From JBAZWE01 sp041658605 (lineage in GTDB: Bacteria > Actinomycetota > Thermoleophilia > BMS3ABIN01): a DNA stretch of 64,000 nt. The notes beneath the pieces are model-generated. The model did not search any database, was not told the DNA's origin, and saw only the letters and a program-made list of their open reading frames with translations. Where the stretch lies: positions 14,979 through 78,978 of the forward strand of contig JBAZZU010000007.1 in the NCBI GenBank assembly GCA_041658605.1, read 5' to 3'. A program made the translations under genes and the position numbers. Shown here piece by piece: positions 50,934 through 59,264 of this stretch. Each line of letters begins with the position of its first letter. The stretch's first letter is position 1.

Positions 50934-51245
50934 TCATGTGGTCTCCTTGTTCTTAGTGAATGCTTGTATCGCCAGCCAGCGGCCACGATCATTTGATCTG
51001 CGCCCATGATCTCTTTTGCGACGCTCCCGCCGATAAAGTTCTTGCTGAATCCTCCGGCGGTCCCAATCGCTACTATATTTTCTGCGCTCAATGCTGAGCG
51101 TGTAATAAGGATCAAACTCGACCTCGACGCCGATGCCCCGCTCACAATGCGGGCATTCGATCTCGAAGCTGGTTGAGTCGTCCATTTCGTAGTGGTTCTC
51201 TTCAATCTCTTTTCCGCAATCGGGGTAAGGACACGCTCCGTTCAT
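50934..51245 (-). CDS. Zinc-ribbon phage protein
   Basis: The 103-residue protein has a two-part Cys cluster (CPYPDCGKE ... IECPHCERGIG) typical of a zinc ribbon, then a long basic helix (SSDWDRRRIQQELYRRERRKR). It may bind nucleic acid. It overlaps the next gene by four bases. Confidence 0.65.
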   Translation of the reverse strand: MNGACPYPDCGKEIEENHYEMDDSTSFEIECPHCERGIGVEVEFDPYYTLSIERRKYSSDWDRRRIQQELYRRERRKRDHGRRSNDRGRWLAIQAFTKNKETT

Positions 51246-51439
51246 ATCTCCCTCGCCATCTGGTTTATCTCCATGCGCGCTGCCTTTCTGGCGATTTTAC
51301 AAATGCGGCAGACATCGTCCCGGTCGGCAAAAGCCTCCCTCACTGACTTGGCATAGCTCTTATCATCCGTCTGGCCAATGAGGCCCGGGTCGCGAACATC
51401 CGCCAGCAGCTCGCAGTACGTATCGCGGTTACAACTCAC
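51242..51439 (-). CDS. Small phage protein, Cys-containing
   Basis: The 65-residue protein contains CRICKIARKAARMEINQMA and is coupled by overlap to SbcC and the zinc-ribbon gene. It may be a DNA-binding helper. No family recognised. Confidence 0.6.
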   Translation of the reverse strand: MSCNRDTYCELLADVRDPGLIGQTDDKSYAKSVREAFADRDDVCRICKIARKAARMEINQMAREI

Positions 51440-53646
51440 GCCATCACCACCTCCGCCGAAGAGCCTTCCGGGCCCTTGCTACATTCGATCCGCGCCGGGA
51501 ATACCTCGCGTAGATCCTCATGGTGGGAAATCAGCAGGATGGTCGAAAACGTCTCACTGAGGATCTGCAGCAGTTCGACCAGTTTGGCGCGGCCTTCCTC
51601 GTCCAGGCCCTCAGGCTCGTCGAGGATGAGCGTCTCGATATGTGCGCCGGCACGTCGCGCCAGGAGCTTCGAGAGCGCCACTCTGAGCGCCACGTTTACC
51701 CTGTACGCCTCGCCTCCGCTATACGTCTCATACGGCCGGTCGAAGCCGTCCTCGATGATCTTCACGTCCAGCGTCTCCGCTATCCGATCGGAGCTCTTTA
51801 ACGCCTTCTGTGTTTCAAGTTTCACCTCGAGGCCGGTACCCAGCCTCGTCAGGATGTCGTTGGCGATGTCTTCGACTTCCGAGATGGCCGCATCGATGAT
51901 GAGCGCGGGGATCCCGTCCTTGCCGAAGGCCTCGACCAGGTACCGCCATGTGGCCGCGGTGGCATGGAGTTCGTCCTGGCGTTTGCGATCATCGGCTGAT
52001 TCATCTGCGAGTTTCTTCAACCGTTCGATCTCCGCCTCGAGGCGGGTGACACTGGCGTTTGCATCATCGAGGTCTTTCCGAGCGTTCCGGGTTTTCTGGA
52101 TGATTTCTTCGGCAGCGGCCTCTGACTCGTTGGCCTTCTTGAGGTCATCAGCCATCGCCAGCAACTGCTCTTCGATTTTCTCGCGTTTGATCTTCCAGGA
52201 TTCCCGGTGGCTGGCGAAACCGTCTATTTCACTCTGGATCTCGATGATGCGAGTTGCAGCACCCCGCGCTTCAGCTAACCTGGTCTCGATGCCGTTCATA
52301 CCCTCGAGTTCACGCTTCATGCCGTCGTGGGCGCCCTGATCGTATTCGATAGTGGGCAGTTGGTCGGCCTGTTCCACCAGCTTTGCGAGTGGTTCATTCC
52401 CTTGCTCGACTTTCAGGTCAAGGCTCGCCAGCTTCTGTGAAAGTTCCTGCACCAGAGCATTGCCCTTTTGCCGCTCCACTTCATAGACCTTGCCGGTTTC
52501 TACGAGCGCCTGGTCTTTTATTTCCTGCTTACAGATGGGGCAGTTATGAGCGGTCTCGGTGCTCAGCTCCACCAGCTTTGCTTCAACCACTGCCAGGTCT
52601 TTGTCGACCTTGTCGGCCTCTCTTTGCGTATTCGACCGCTCGGTTACGAAGACGTCGACGACAGCTTTTACCTCCTGGTATTGTGATCGCAGCTCGAGGC
52701 GCTTCTGGTTCGTTTCGTTCCAGCGGTTGGCCGTCTCTTCGAGATCTGCAATCGTCTGGACCAGCTGATCTCTTCTTTCCATCTTCTGATCGAGCTCTTC
52801 AGCGGAATCAGCGAGGGCCTGTTGGCTTTTAATGGTCACATTCCGGGACGAGATCTTGCCGTCCATCTCGTCATCGATGTTGATAGCGGCCTGCTTCTGC
52901 TTTTTGAGATCCTCATGGTGGATCCGCAATTCCAGAAATCGCTTCTCTTCTTCGAAAAGCTTCTCTTTCTCGGTCTCGAGCTTTTTGACGCCATATTCAT
53001 AGGTTTGAGCCTTGTCGCGTGCGGCCCTCAGATCGACGACCGCTTGGCCCTTGCGCTCGAGCTCGCCGTCGATGTACACCAGGGCACCGCGCACTTTTGT
53101 AATATCATCCTCGATCGCGCGTAGACGTTTCTTCGCGGCGTCCTGTAACCGTTTCCAAATCTCGAGGTTGAGGATGCTGGCGAACACTCCCTTACGTTCG
53201 GTAGGCTTAGCGCGGGTGAAGGCATCAGCGTCGCCCTGGCTGATCCAGGCGGACTTTAAAAACCCGTCCTGGTCGAGGCACAAGGTCTCGTTTATGCGCT
53301 GCTGTGTCTGTGCGATCGTGTCGCCGGTTAGCGTTTCCCACTTGTCACCGTTCTTGAGGGCGAACTCGAGCGTGTGTTTGGATTTAATCGTGCGGATGAC
53401 TCGATAGGTATTACCGATGAGCGCAAATATAAATTCCACCCGGGCTTCCGTCTCACCGCGACGAATATAGTCGTCCAGCGATAGCCCGGGCTCGGCTCCG
53501 AAGAGGCCGAATAGCATAGCCTTAAGGACTGAGCTCTTGCCAGCGCCGTTCTCGCCGCACAGGGTAGCTAACTGGATCCCGCTCATTGGTATCTCGAGCT
53601 CGGGGTAGCTGCGGAAGTTCCTGGCCGTCAAGTTCTGCGGCTTCAT
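51436..53646 (-). CDS. SbcC/Rad50-type ATPase
   Basis: The 736-residue SMC-like protein has Walker A GENGAGKS (31-38), long coiled coils flanking a zinc hook CPIC (C369, C372), an ABC signature YSGGEAYRVNVALR (about 642) and Walker B TLILDEPEG (about 678). With SbcD it forms the Mre11-Rad50 type nuclease that processes DNA ends. Phage homologues (T4 gp46/47, T5 D13/D12) drive recombination-dependent replication. It is coupled by overlap to the 45-residue gene upstream. Confidence 0.94.
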   Translation of the reverse strand: MKPQNLTARNFRSYPELEIPMSGIQLATLCGENGAGKSSVLKAMLFGLFGAEPGLSLDDYIRRGETEARVEFIFALIGNTYRVIRTIKSKHTLEFALKNGDKWETLTGDTIAQTQQRINETLCLDQDGFLKSAWISQGDADAFTRAKPTERKGVFASILNLEIWKRLQDAAKKRLRAIEDDITKVRGALVYIDGELERKGQAVVDLRAARDKAQTYEYGVKKLETEKEKLFEEEKRFLELRIHHEDLKKQKQAAINIDDEMDGKISSRNVTIKSQQALADSAEELDQKMERRDQLVQTIADLEETANRWNETNQKRLELRSQYQEVKAVVDVFVTERSNTQREADKVDKDLAVVEAKLVELSTETAHNCPICKQEIKDQALVETGKVYEVERQKGNALVQELSQKLASLDLKVEQGNEPLAKLVEQADQLPTIEYDQGAHDGMKRELEGMNGIETRLAEARGAATRIIEIQSEIDGFASHRESWKIKREKIEEQLLAMADDLKKANESEAAAEEIIQKTRNARKDLDDANASVTRLEAEIERLKKLADESADDRKRQDELHATAATWRYLVEAFGKDGIPALIIDAAISEVEDIANDILTRLGTGLEVKLETQKALKSSDRIAETLDVKIIEDGFDRPYETYSGGEAYRVNVALRVALSKLLARRAGAHIETLILDEPEGLDEEGRAKLVELLQILSETFSTILLISHHEDLREVFPARIECSKGPEGSSAEVVMA

Positions 53647-53780
53647 GAGGCCACCTCCTCGAGGTCAAAGTTTGAACAAGCAGGCACGTTGCCGGGGTAG
53701 TCACAATCAGCTTGCTTGCCGCATTCTGAGCAGAGGCTGTCTGTCCAAAGTGGAGCGTATTTTTGGCTGGCGTAGCTCAT
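53643..53780 (-). CDS. Cys-rich microprotein between SbcD and SbcC
   Basis: A 45-codon gene with a GGAGGTGG site overlaps the SbcD stop and the SbcC start by four bases each (ATGA at both ends), which strongly supports translation. It has four Cys in CSECGKQADCDYPGNVPAC, a possible zinc site. Function unknown; it may link the two subunits of the complex. Confidence 0.7.
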   Translation of the reverse strand: MSYASQKYAPLWTDSLCSECGKQADCDYPGNVPACSNFDLEEVAS

Positions 53781-55009
53781 GACGCCACCTCCGCGATTAT
53801 TTTTTCACAGGCGGTCTTTATAACGTCCTGGACATCCGCGTCGGTACCGCGGTTTGTCATGTACCTAACGAGCGCTTCAACCGGCCCCATTGCCTCGGTC
53901 ATTTCTGAATCCCGCACGTTTGTCTCACGCTCGATCTCCAGCTCGATCGGCATTACTTTACTGGCGCCCTGTGCATAGATCTGCTTTGCGAGCGCTGCGC
54001 GGTCGAACTGGCGGGCCTCATCCTCGGTCATCTTGCCCTGGACCCGGACAACCGCATCTGTAACGTCGGCGCCGGGGATCCCGCCGTATTCCAGCTTCAT
54101 GGTGACGAAGCGGCGGGCGGGGGTAGGGATACAGCTGGCGTCGACTCCGCCGGGGAGATGCTTTCCGAATTCCCATAGGGTGTAGCTTTTATGGTCGTTC
54201 TCTTCGCCGAAATCAATACGCTCCGGTGAACCGGGATATCTGCAAAGCGGTGACCCTCCACCGCCAACGAACTGCGGCTTGTGGATATGCCCCAGCATGA
54301 TGGCGTCTAAGCCCATCGCTTGAAGCTCGTGCAGCGGCAGTACCGGCTCGTCAAAGAAGTTGGTCATCATGTCCGTAGACGTGGTAGCGCCTGAAACGCT
54401 GTGGTGGGCCACAAGGATCTTCGGGCCCCCGCCGTCAATCATCTGCGCCCGGAGGCCGCGCGCGATCTCCATGAGCTTCTGAGTCATCAGTCCGTTGACC
54501 TGGTCGCGGGTGAGATCCTTATATTCATCCTTGGCCAGCAGGGATGAGCGGGAGACTGAGGGCAGCGTGGCGACTTGAGGCATGTTCCTGCCCTCGTAAG
54601 TGACCTCCGGGCCTGAGGCCCAGTACAGCTCTGGTCTCGTGCTGACAAAGACGCGAGAACTGGCGAATATCTCCATCGCTGTGGCCTTGCCCGCCGCCGC
54701 CGGCAGGTCGTGGTTGCCGGTAACAAGAAGTACGGGGATCCCCGCAGCTGCGAGTATGTCCAGTCCGGCCTTGAAAGCTCTATAGGCCGTCGGACTGGGG
54801 TTCCTGGTCTTAGCCAGGTCCCCGGCAAAAACGAACAGATCGACCTTGCGCTCGACCGCGTCCTTGCATATCCACAGCCAAGTACTAGCGAAATCCGTGA
54901 AGCGGCTGTTGAGCCCGTCGGGGCCGTCTGTGCCGTGGCTGTGGCCAGAGTCCAGGTGCAAGTCGGCTGTGTGCGCTATTTTGAGGCTAGAAGGGTATGT
55001 CACTGTCAT
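53777..55009 (-). CDS. SbcD/Mre11-type nuclease
   Basis: The 410-residue metallophosphoesterase has the motifs HTADLHLDSG, FAGDLAK, VTGNHDLP, LVAHHS and MLGHIHKPQ, giving the two-metal active site. It is the nuclease partner of SbcC. The start is ATG 55009, five bases after GGAGG; an earlier ATG at 55027 lacks a good site. It overlaps the annealing protein by 23 bases. Confidence 0.93.
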   Translation of the reverse strand: MTVTYPSSLKIAHTADLHLDSGHSHGTDGPDGLNSRFTDFASTWLWICKDAVERKVDLFVFAGDLAKTRNPSPTAYRAFKAGLDILAAAGIPVLLVTGNHDLPAAAGKATAMEIFASSRVFVSTRPELYWASGPEVTYEGRNMPQVATLPSVSRSSLLAKDEYKDLTRDQVNGLMTQKLMEIARGLRAQMIDGGGPKILVAHHSVSGATTSTDMMTNFFDEPVLPLHELQAMGLDAIMLGHIHKPQFVGGGGSPLCRYPGSPERIDFGEENDHKSYTLWEFGKHLPGGVDASCIPTPARRFVTMKLEYGGIPGADVTDAVVRVQGKMTEDEARQFDRAALAKQIYAQGASKVMPIELEIERETNVRDSEMTEAMGPVEALVRYMTNRGTDADVQDVIKTACEKIIAEVAS

Positions 55010-56096
55010 CACCCGCCTCCGGTGCATCGATGATCTCGACCTCGGCTATTTCACCAGTCTGCTGATCTACTGCATGTGGCTGATGAGCAGGACCTGGCTG
55101 CTGCGGGTACATATCACTTGCTGCCGCGTTGCCGGATTCCAGAAAACGATTCTTCACCTGTGGATCCGAATAGTCAGGCAGGAAGTCGATTCTCGGAATG
55201 GCCAGGGGCTTCGCGAAAGACGCCTTCGGATACGTCTGATTCATTGCCAGCGCCTTGCGAATAACCCTGTTAAACGCCTTGCTTTCGCACATGGAAGCAG
55301 CGTGCTTGCGGATCCTCAGCTTCTCAGACTTGATATACGCCTGTTTGTGGATGTCGCTATTCCAGTCCTTGGCGTTGGCGCGTTCCTCGGACTCCTGGTA
55401 TTCGACATCCAGAATCACTTCTTTGGTCGAACTGAACTCTTTCCACGTTCCATCCGGCTTTTGCATGGCGCCCACTGCCGTAAACATGTAACTGTCCGGG
55501 CCAGCTTTGACCCAGACACATTTCTCAGTTACCCATCGCAGACCAGCAGCGTCGGAAATGCGCTCAAGCGCCGGTTTTTTCGGGGCATACTCCCCGTTTT
55601 TCTCCTGGTAGCAATCGCGTTCGACATCAATGCTTACCAGCTCGACTCGGGCGATATGATAGGGGCTGATCTGCCGGATATACGATGTAGGAAATAGCAC
55701 GACGTTACCGGCCTGTTGGTACTTCTGAAGCGTTACCAACCCCTCACCGGTCTCTTCATTTTTCCGGACTTCCAGATCCTTCTCGGGGGGCTCAGTGATG
55801 GCTGGCTCTGGTGCTAGCGCGGCCGCAGTCGCCTGACCGTGAACCGCCACACTCTTGATGTTGTTGTACTTTCCGTCCGGAGTGACCGTGTAGGTGACTA
55901 ATATCGGCCGGCCGGACTGATGTGCCAGGGCAAGATCTGCGCCATCGGTCTCTGAAAACGTGGAATACCATTCACCGTTCAGCTGGACGCTATGATTCTC
56001 CCAGGACGAGCCATCCTTTTTTGTGCCGCTCTTGGGTTTATAGTCTTCGATAACACCCGAGACCGAGGGCAACTGTTGCTCGGTGGCGCCGGTCAT
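54987..56096 (-). CDS. Single-strand annealing-type recombinase with OB-like N-terminus and SSB-like tail
   Basis: The 369-residue protein has an OB-fold-like N-terminal domain (VSGVIEDYKPKSGTKKDGSS, PILVTYTVTPDGKYNNIKSV), a central region (LERISDAAGLRWVTEKCVWV, RKHAASMCESKAFNRVIRKAL) like RecT/Rad52-type annealing proteins, and a Pro/Gln-rich tail ending DDSDIPF, the acidic tip of SSB proteins that recruits SSB partners. It lies directly upstream of SbcD, so the three make a recombination module. Family assignment is by resemblance, not certain. Confidence 0.72.
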   Translation of the reverse strand: MTGATEQQLPSVSGVIEDYKPKSGTKKDGSSWENHSVQLNGEWYSTFSETDGADLALAHQSGRPILVTYTVTPDGKYNNIKSVAVHGQATAAALAPEPAITEPPEKDLEVRKNEETGEGLVTLQKYQQAGNVVLFPTSYIRQISPYHIARVELVSIDVERDCYQEKNGEYAPKKPALERISDAAGLRWVTEKCVWVKAGPDSYMFTAVGAMQKPDGTWKEFSSTKEVILDVEYQESEERANAKDWNSDIHKQAYIKSEKLRIRKHAASMCESKAFNRVIRKALAMNQTYPKASFAKPLAIPRIDFLPDYSDPQVKNRFLESGNAAASDMYPQQPGPAHQPHAVDQQTGEIAEVEIIDAPEAGDDSDIPF

Positions 56097-56419
56097 GATC
56101 TCGCGCCCCCGCGGAACTGCCCTGCTGCTACGCGGTTGATCGAAACCGCTGTGTTAAAGAGATCATCCGCGAAACTCTGGCTGGCGGTTGACGGGTCATG
56201 GAGAATCTGGAGGTAGCCGCGGGCGATCGCTTCAAACACCGCCGCCTTATACACAAGCCAGCTGTGATCATCTTCAGCCAGTACCGCCAGCTCTGGTTCA
56301 TTGCAGTTGCGGATCTCATCACGAAACTCTTCTTCAGTGGTCTTCTCAAGCAAATGGCGGAGCTCTGGCGAGCTGATCGTCACCTGCCTGCATTTATCTG
56401 TTGATTCAATGAGTGCCAT
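56093..56419 (-). CDS. Phage protein of unknown function upstream of the annealing protein
   Basis: The 108-residue, helical, acidic protein (SSPELRHLLEKTTEEEFRDEIRN, SWLVYKAAVFEAIARGYLQIL) overlaps the annealing gene by four bases and so is probably part of the recombination operon. No family recognised. Confidence 0.6.
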   Translation of the reverse strand: MALIESTDKCRQVTISSPELRHLLEKTTEEEFRDEIRNCNEPELAVLAEDDHSWLVYKAAVFEAIARGYLQILHDPSTASQSFADDLFNTAVSINRVAAGQFRGGARS

Positions 56420-56503
56420 TCTGATATCATCCTTCTGGTTGTTGTTATGGGGACCCGGCCCCGCTATAGCGCCGGGCCCCTGAGATTCATTCCTTTTGCT
56501 TTG

Positions 56504-56722
56504 CTAAGATATGTGTTCACCTCCTCTCCGCGTGTAATCTTTTGTGAGCCAGGCGCATAAAATGTGCCGGTTGTTATATGCGGTCCTGGCGAAACACTTC
56601 ATCTGAAGCCGTTCAACCTTTTCCTCCCAAAGCTGCTTCTTCAGTTCAATCTGGGCCAGCCCGGCAATCACCTGTTGAGGCGTCGGGTTTACCATTTTCA
56701 TGCCGAATTCAGGAAGCCTCAC
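56504..56722 (-). CDS. Small phage protein of unknown function
   Basis: The 72-residue basic helical protein (NPTPQQVIAGLAQIELKKQLWEEKVERLQMKCF) starts at GTG 56722, which overlaps the previous stop (GTGTGA) and has an AGGAGG site. No family recognised. Confidence 0.6.
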   Translation of the reverse strand: MRLPEFGMKMVNPTPQQVIAGLAQIELKKQLWEEKVERLQMKCFARTAYNNRHILCAWLTKDYTRRGGEHIS

Positions 56723-57072
56723 ACTGCCTCCTGGTCGAATAAAGTCGCCGGCCCGAATTCCCGATCGATCGCGCTCTTGTAGCCATCCACGGCTCTGCGC
56801 AGCGGGTCAAACAGCGTGGTGATAAAGTCGTATCCTTCGAGGGCTTCTTCTCGGGTCTTTGGTATGAAATAGCCGGAGGGTCCCGAGCCGATCAGATATC
56901 CATGGCTACGGAGATAATTCACGGTTTCGCGCACACGCTTGGTCTGCTTGACCCCGCAGCGCGTTGCGAGGTCCATCCCGGAGATAGGCGTCTTTCCTTG
57001 TACCGTCGCCAGCTTCAGTTGCCGAAGGAGCTGCTCCGGCGGGATTTGGTGGCGCTCGCTCACAGAGGCCAC
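56719..57072 (-). CDS. Winged-helix DNA-binding phage protein
   Basis: The 117-residue protein has a winged-helix region (KTPISGMDLATRCGVKQTKRVRETVNYLRSHGYLIGSGPSGYFIP), like the N-terminal parts of phage replication or regulator proteins. It is among the first genes of the rightmost leftward operon and could be the early regulator. Start GTG 57072 has no clear ribosome site, so it may be coupled to the gene upstream. Confidence 0.68.
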   Translation of the reverse strand: MASVSERHQIPPEQLLRQLKLATVQGKTPISGMDLATRCGVKQTKRVRETVNYLRSHGYLIGSGPSGYFIPKTREEALEGYDFITTLFDPLRRAVDGYKSAIDREFGPATLFDQEAV

Positions 57073-57290
57073 GTCGCGAGTGTACTTATAGCGATCGCCG
57101 CGAAGACCCCCAGGACTGCCACGCCGAACCAGAGAACGATCTGGTTGTGGAGTTCCTTCTGGCGGTGCTCAAGGTAGCGTATGTAAGCCCAGGACGGCTC
57201 GCGTTTTGGTACCTGTTCCATCGTTCTGCGGGCGCTCGAGGATGAAGCCATGTGCCGTTTGTTACTTTGGGTGTTGTGAAATCCTTCCAA
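57060..57290 (-). CDS. Small membrane protein, first gene of the right-hand operon
   Basis: The protein has one C-terminal transmembrane helix (IVLWFGVAVLGVFAAIAIS). TTG 57290 gives 76 residues and has an AAAGGAT site; ATG 57251 or 57221 lack one. It could be a superinfection-exclusion or regulatory membrane protein. Function unknown. Confidence 0.5.
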   Translation of the reverse strand: MEGFHNTQSNKRHMASSSSARRTMEQVPKREPSWAYIRYLEHRQKELHNQIVLWFGVAVLGVFAAIAISTLATWPL

Positions 57291-57307
57291 AACGGGTATC
57301 CTTTCTG

Positions 57308-57379
57308 TGTCTAGGCGGGAGAACCGGGACGTCAAAAACCTCGGTTCTTCTGCTTTTTTTGCTTCCGTTGTCTAGGCGG
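57308..57379. repeat. 11-bp direct repeats beside attR
   Basis: TGTCTAGGCGG occurs at 57308-57318 and 57369-57379, 61 bp apart. Between them lie the inverted repeat GAACCG (57321-57326)/CGGTTC (57342-57347) and a GTCAAAAACC (57331-57340) also seen twice at 40.3 kb. They may be integrase arm sites or operators for the right-hand operon. Confidence 0.45.
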
Positions 57380-57427
57380 TTAAATATTCAATTGTAGGCT
57401 CTAAACTCTCGACTCCTCCTTTAGGCT

Positions 57428-57503
57428 GCCGGTGTAGCTCAGGCGGTAGAGCAGCTGATTTGTAATCAGCAGGCCACGGGTTCGAATCCTGTCACCGGCT
57501 CCA
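57428..57503 (+). tRNA. tRNA-Thr (anticodon TGT), second copy
   Basis: A complete cloverleaf with acceptor GCCGGTG/CACCGGC, anticodon loop TTTGTAA, T-loop TTCGAAT and encoded CCA. The D-loop (AGGCGGTA) is one base shorter than the copy at 16608. It is the right end of the prophage and looks functional. Confidence 0.97.
57447..57503. repeat. attR core: 57-bp direct repeat
   Basis: It is identical to 16628-16684. Flanking bases differ at once on the 3' side, and on the 5' side after the D-loop change, so the exchange point lies within these 57 bp. Confidence 0.9.
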
Positions 57504-57677
57504 GTCTCCTTCTTCAAACCATCTCCCCGCGAAATCCGGAATCAGCTTTCGGTTATATTCATGACCACAAAAAGTATGATTTATCTTGCCCTGAAACTAT
57601 AGACAAAAGGTTTTATTTACAGTAATCTAAATGCCCATTTATTCAAATGGGGCGGATTATCGGGGAAGGGGATTTGG

Positions 57678-59108
57678 GTGAAAAAGGTTTATCTCACAGC
57701 GGTATTATTTCTTGCGGTAATATTCCTGATTGCTTTTTGCGGGACTGCATGGGCTGGGTACACGACTACCAAGCTTACTAACAACAGCAATCCATACGAT
57801 GACTCTTATCCCCAGATAAACAACAGTGGCCAGGTGGTCTGGCAGGGATGGGACGGCGCCGACTACGAGATCTTCCTCTATAGCGGCGGCGTCACCACGC
57901 AACTCACCTTCAACAGCTATGCTGATGCGCATCCTCTGATAAACGCCAGCGGCCAGGTGGTCTGGACTGGAAAGGGCCCCGATGGCGCCGACGAGGAGAT
58001 CTTCCTCTACAGTGGTGGCGCAACTTCCCAGCTCACCAGCAACAGCTTCAATGACGTGAGTCCACAGATAAACGCCAGCGGCCAGGTGGCCTGGTACGGA
58101 TCTGGACCCGATGGCACCGACGGCGAGATATTCCTCTATGGTGGTGGCGTGACAATCCAGATCACCAGCAACAGCTACGACGACTTTTCGCCACAGATAA
58201 ACGCCAGCGGCCAGATGGTCTGGACTGGAAATGGCCCCTTTTATGGCACCGACGGTGAGATATACCTCTACAGTGGTGGCGTGACCACCGCGCTCACCAG
58301 CAACAATACCTCAGAAGGTAGTCCCCGGATAAACGACAGCGGCCAGGTAGCCTGGCAATTCCACGATGGCATCGACGATGAGATTTACCTATACAGCGGC
58401 GGTCTTGAGGGGCAAATCACTTTCAACAGCCACTATGACCAGCTTTACAAGATAAGCAACAGCGGCCAGGTTTATTTTGGTGGGAATGGGCTCTACGTCT
58501 ATAGCGGCGGTTTTAATGGGCAATATACCCAGCTTATGGCGACCTCATATTGGGTTCAGATAAACGAAGGCGGCCAGATGGTTTGGGAAAAACAAGGCAC
58601 GTATATCTATGACCAGGACTGGGATATCCACCTCTTCAGTGGGGGCGTCGCCACCAATCTCAGCAATAATTACACTAACGATTATTCACCCCAGATTAAC
58701 GACAGCGGCCAGGTAGTCTGGTATGGCTATGACGGCACCGACTACGAGATCTTCCTGGCCAGCCCATGCACGGAAGGAAGACCCGAGCTATCACTTTCAA
58801 AAGCAAACGTATACTGGGCAAGTTACGCCGACTATCTGGTTGGCAAGCTCATCGTTAATTGGAGAATCACGAACACCGGAAGCATTCCTGCATACAATGT
58901 AAATGTCACCAGCAGCACGAATACCAATGGAGTGACTATCAACGAACCTCTTCCAATAATCTTCGGAAACATCTTCGAAGCAGGTTCCGGCCAGGACATT
59001 AAAGAAGTTGGCTGGGTACATAACATTCCCGCCGGAGTCGGAAGCTGGCAAAGTACTCTTACCGGAACCGCCCAGGATGCGTGCGGGACGACTTATACAT
59101 ATCCTTAG
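57678..59108 (+). CDS. Secreted TolB-like beta-propeller repeat protein
   Basis: The 476-residue protein has a signal peptide (VYLTAVLFLAVIFLIAFCGTAWA) and eight repeats of about 42-47 residues with the pattern PQIN-x-SGQVVW...DG...EIFLYSGGVT, fitting one beta-propeller blade each. The C-terminal 120 residues look like a CARDB/DUF11-type adhesion domain (KLIVNWRITNTGSIPAYNVNV). It is read from GTG 57678. It is probably a surface or matrix protein. A terminator follows. It lies in the islet between attR and the tRNA remnant. Confidence 0.8.
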   Translation: MKKVYLTAVLFLAVIFLIAFCGTAWAGYTTTKLTNNSNPYDDSYPQINNSGQVVWQGWDGADYEIFLYSGGVTTQLTFNSYADAHPLINASGQVVWTGKGPDGADEEIFLYSGGATSQLTSNSFNDVSPQINASGQVAWYGSGPDGTDGEIFLYGGGVTIQITSNSYDDFSPQINASGQMVWTGNGPFYGTDGEIYLYSGGVTTALTSNNTSEGSPRINDSGQVAWQFHDGIDDEIYLYSGGLEGQITFNSHYDQLYKISNSGQVYFGGNGLYVYSGGFNGQYTQLMATSYWVQINEGGQMVWEKQGTYIYDQDWDIHLFSGGVATNLSNNYTNDYSPQINDSGQVVWYGYDGTDYEIFLASPCTEGRPELSLSKANVYWASYADYLVGKLIVNWRITNTGSIPAYNVNVTSSTNTNGVTINEPLPIIFGNIFEAGSGQDIKEVGWVHNIPAGVGSWQSTLTGTAQDACGTTYTYP

Positions 59109-59132
59109 AAAGGTTTAAATTGAAGGATATAC

Positions 59133-59162
59133 AAGGCCGCCGACCAGGCGGCCTTTCTTTTT
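59133..59162 (+). terminator. Intrinsic terminator after the beta-propeller gene
   Basis: Stem AAGGCCGCC (59133-59141) with GGCGGCCTT (59147-59155), loop GACCA, then TTTCTTTTT. Confidence 0.9.
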
Positions 59163-59168
59163 CCCCGC

Positions 59169-59196
59169 TTTACATTCCTCTCCCGGGGTATATAAA
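59169..59196 (+). promoter_or_regulatory. Candidate promoter of the ferritin-like gene
   Basis: TTTACA (59169-59174) and TATAAA (59191-59196) are 16 bp apart, 69 bp before the start codon. Confidence 0.5.
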
Positions 59197-59264
59197 AACT
59201 ACATGCATTTCCTTGGGCCCGCTGCCCGAAAGTGGGTTCATCCAGTCCTGAGGGGGAGATCACA

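Larger units (their letters stand above)
16628..57503. mobile_element. Complete-looking prophage, siphovirus tail with Mu-type head, in tRNA-Thr
   Basis: The element spans 40,819 bp from core to core and holds an integrase, recombination genes, DNA methyltransferases, both terminase subunits, portal, capsid, tail, tape measure, holin and endolysin. Structural genes are Mu-like for the head (gp29/gp30-type portal-MuF, gpI protease, gpT capsid) and siphoviral for the tail. No transposase, contractile sheath or tail tube of myovirus type is seen. No gene is obviously broken, apart from a possible frameshift at 18820, so it could be inducible. Confidence 0.93.

Noticed and set aside
50896..50940. 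13-codon frame on the minus strand between two small phage genes
   Set aside because: It is too short to judge and has no overlap or ribosome-site pattern as clear as the 45-codon gene at 53643.
16628..57503. Transposable Mu-like phage
   Set aside because: Head genes are Mu-like, but there is no MuA/MuB, and the ends are tRNA att repeats rather than transposon ends.
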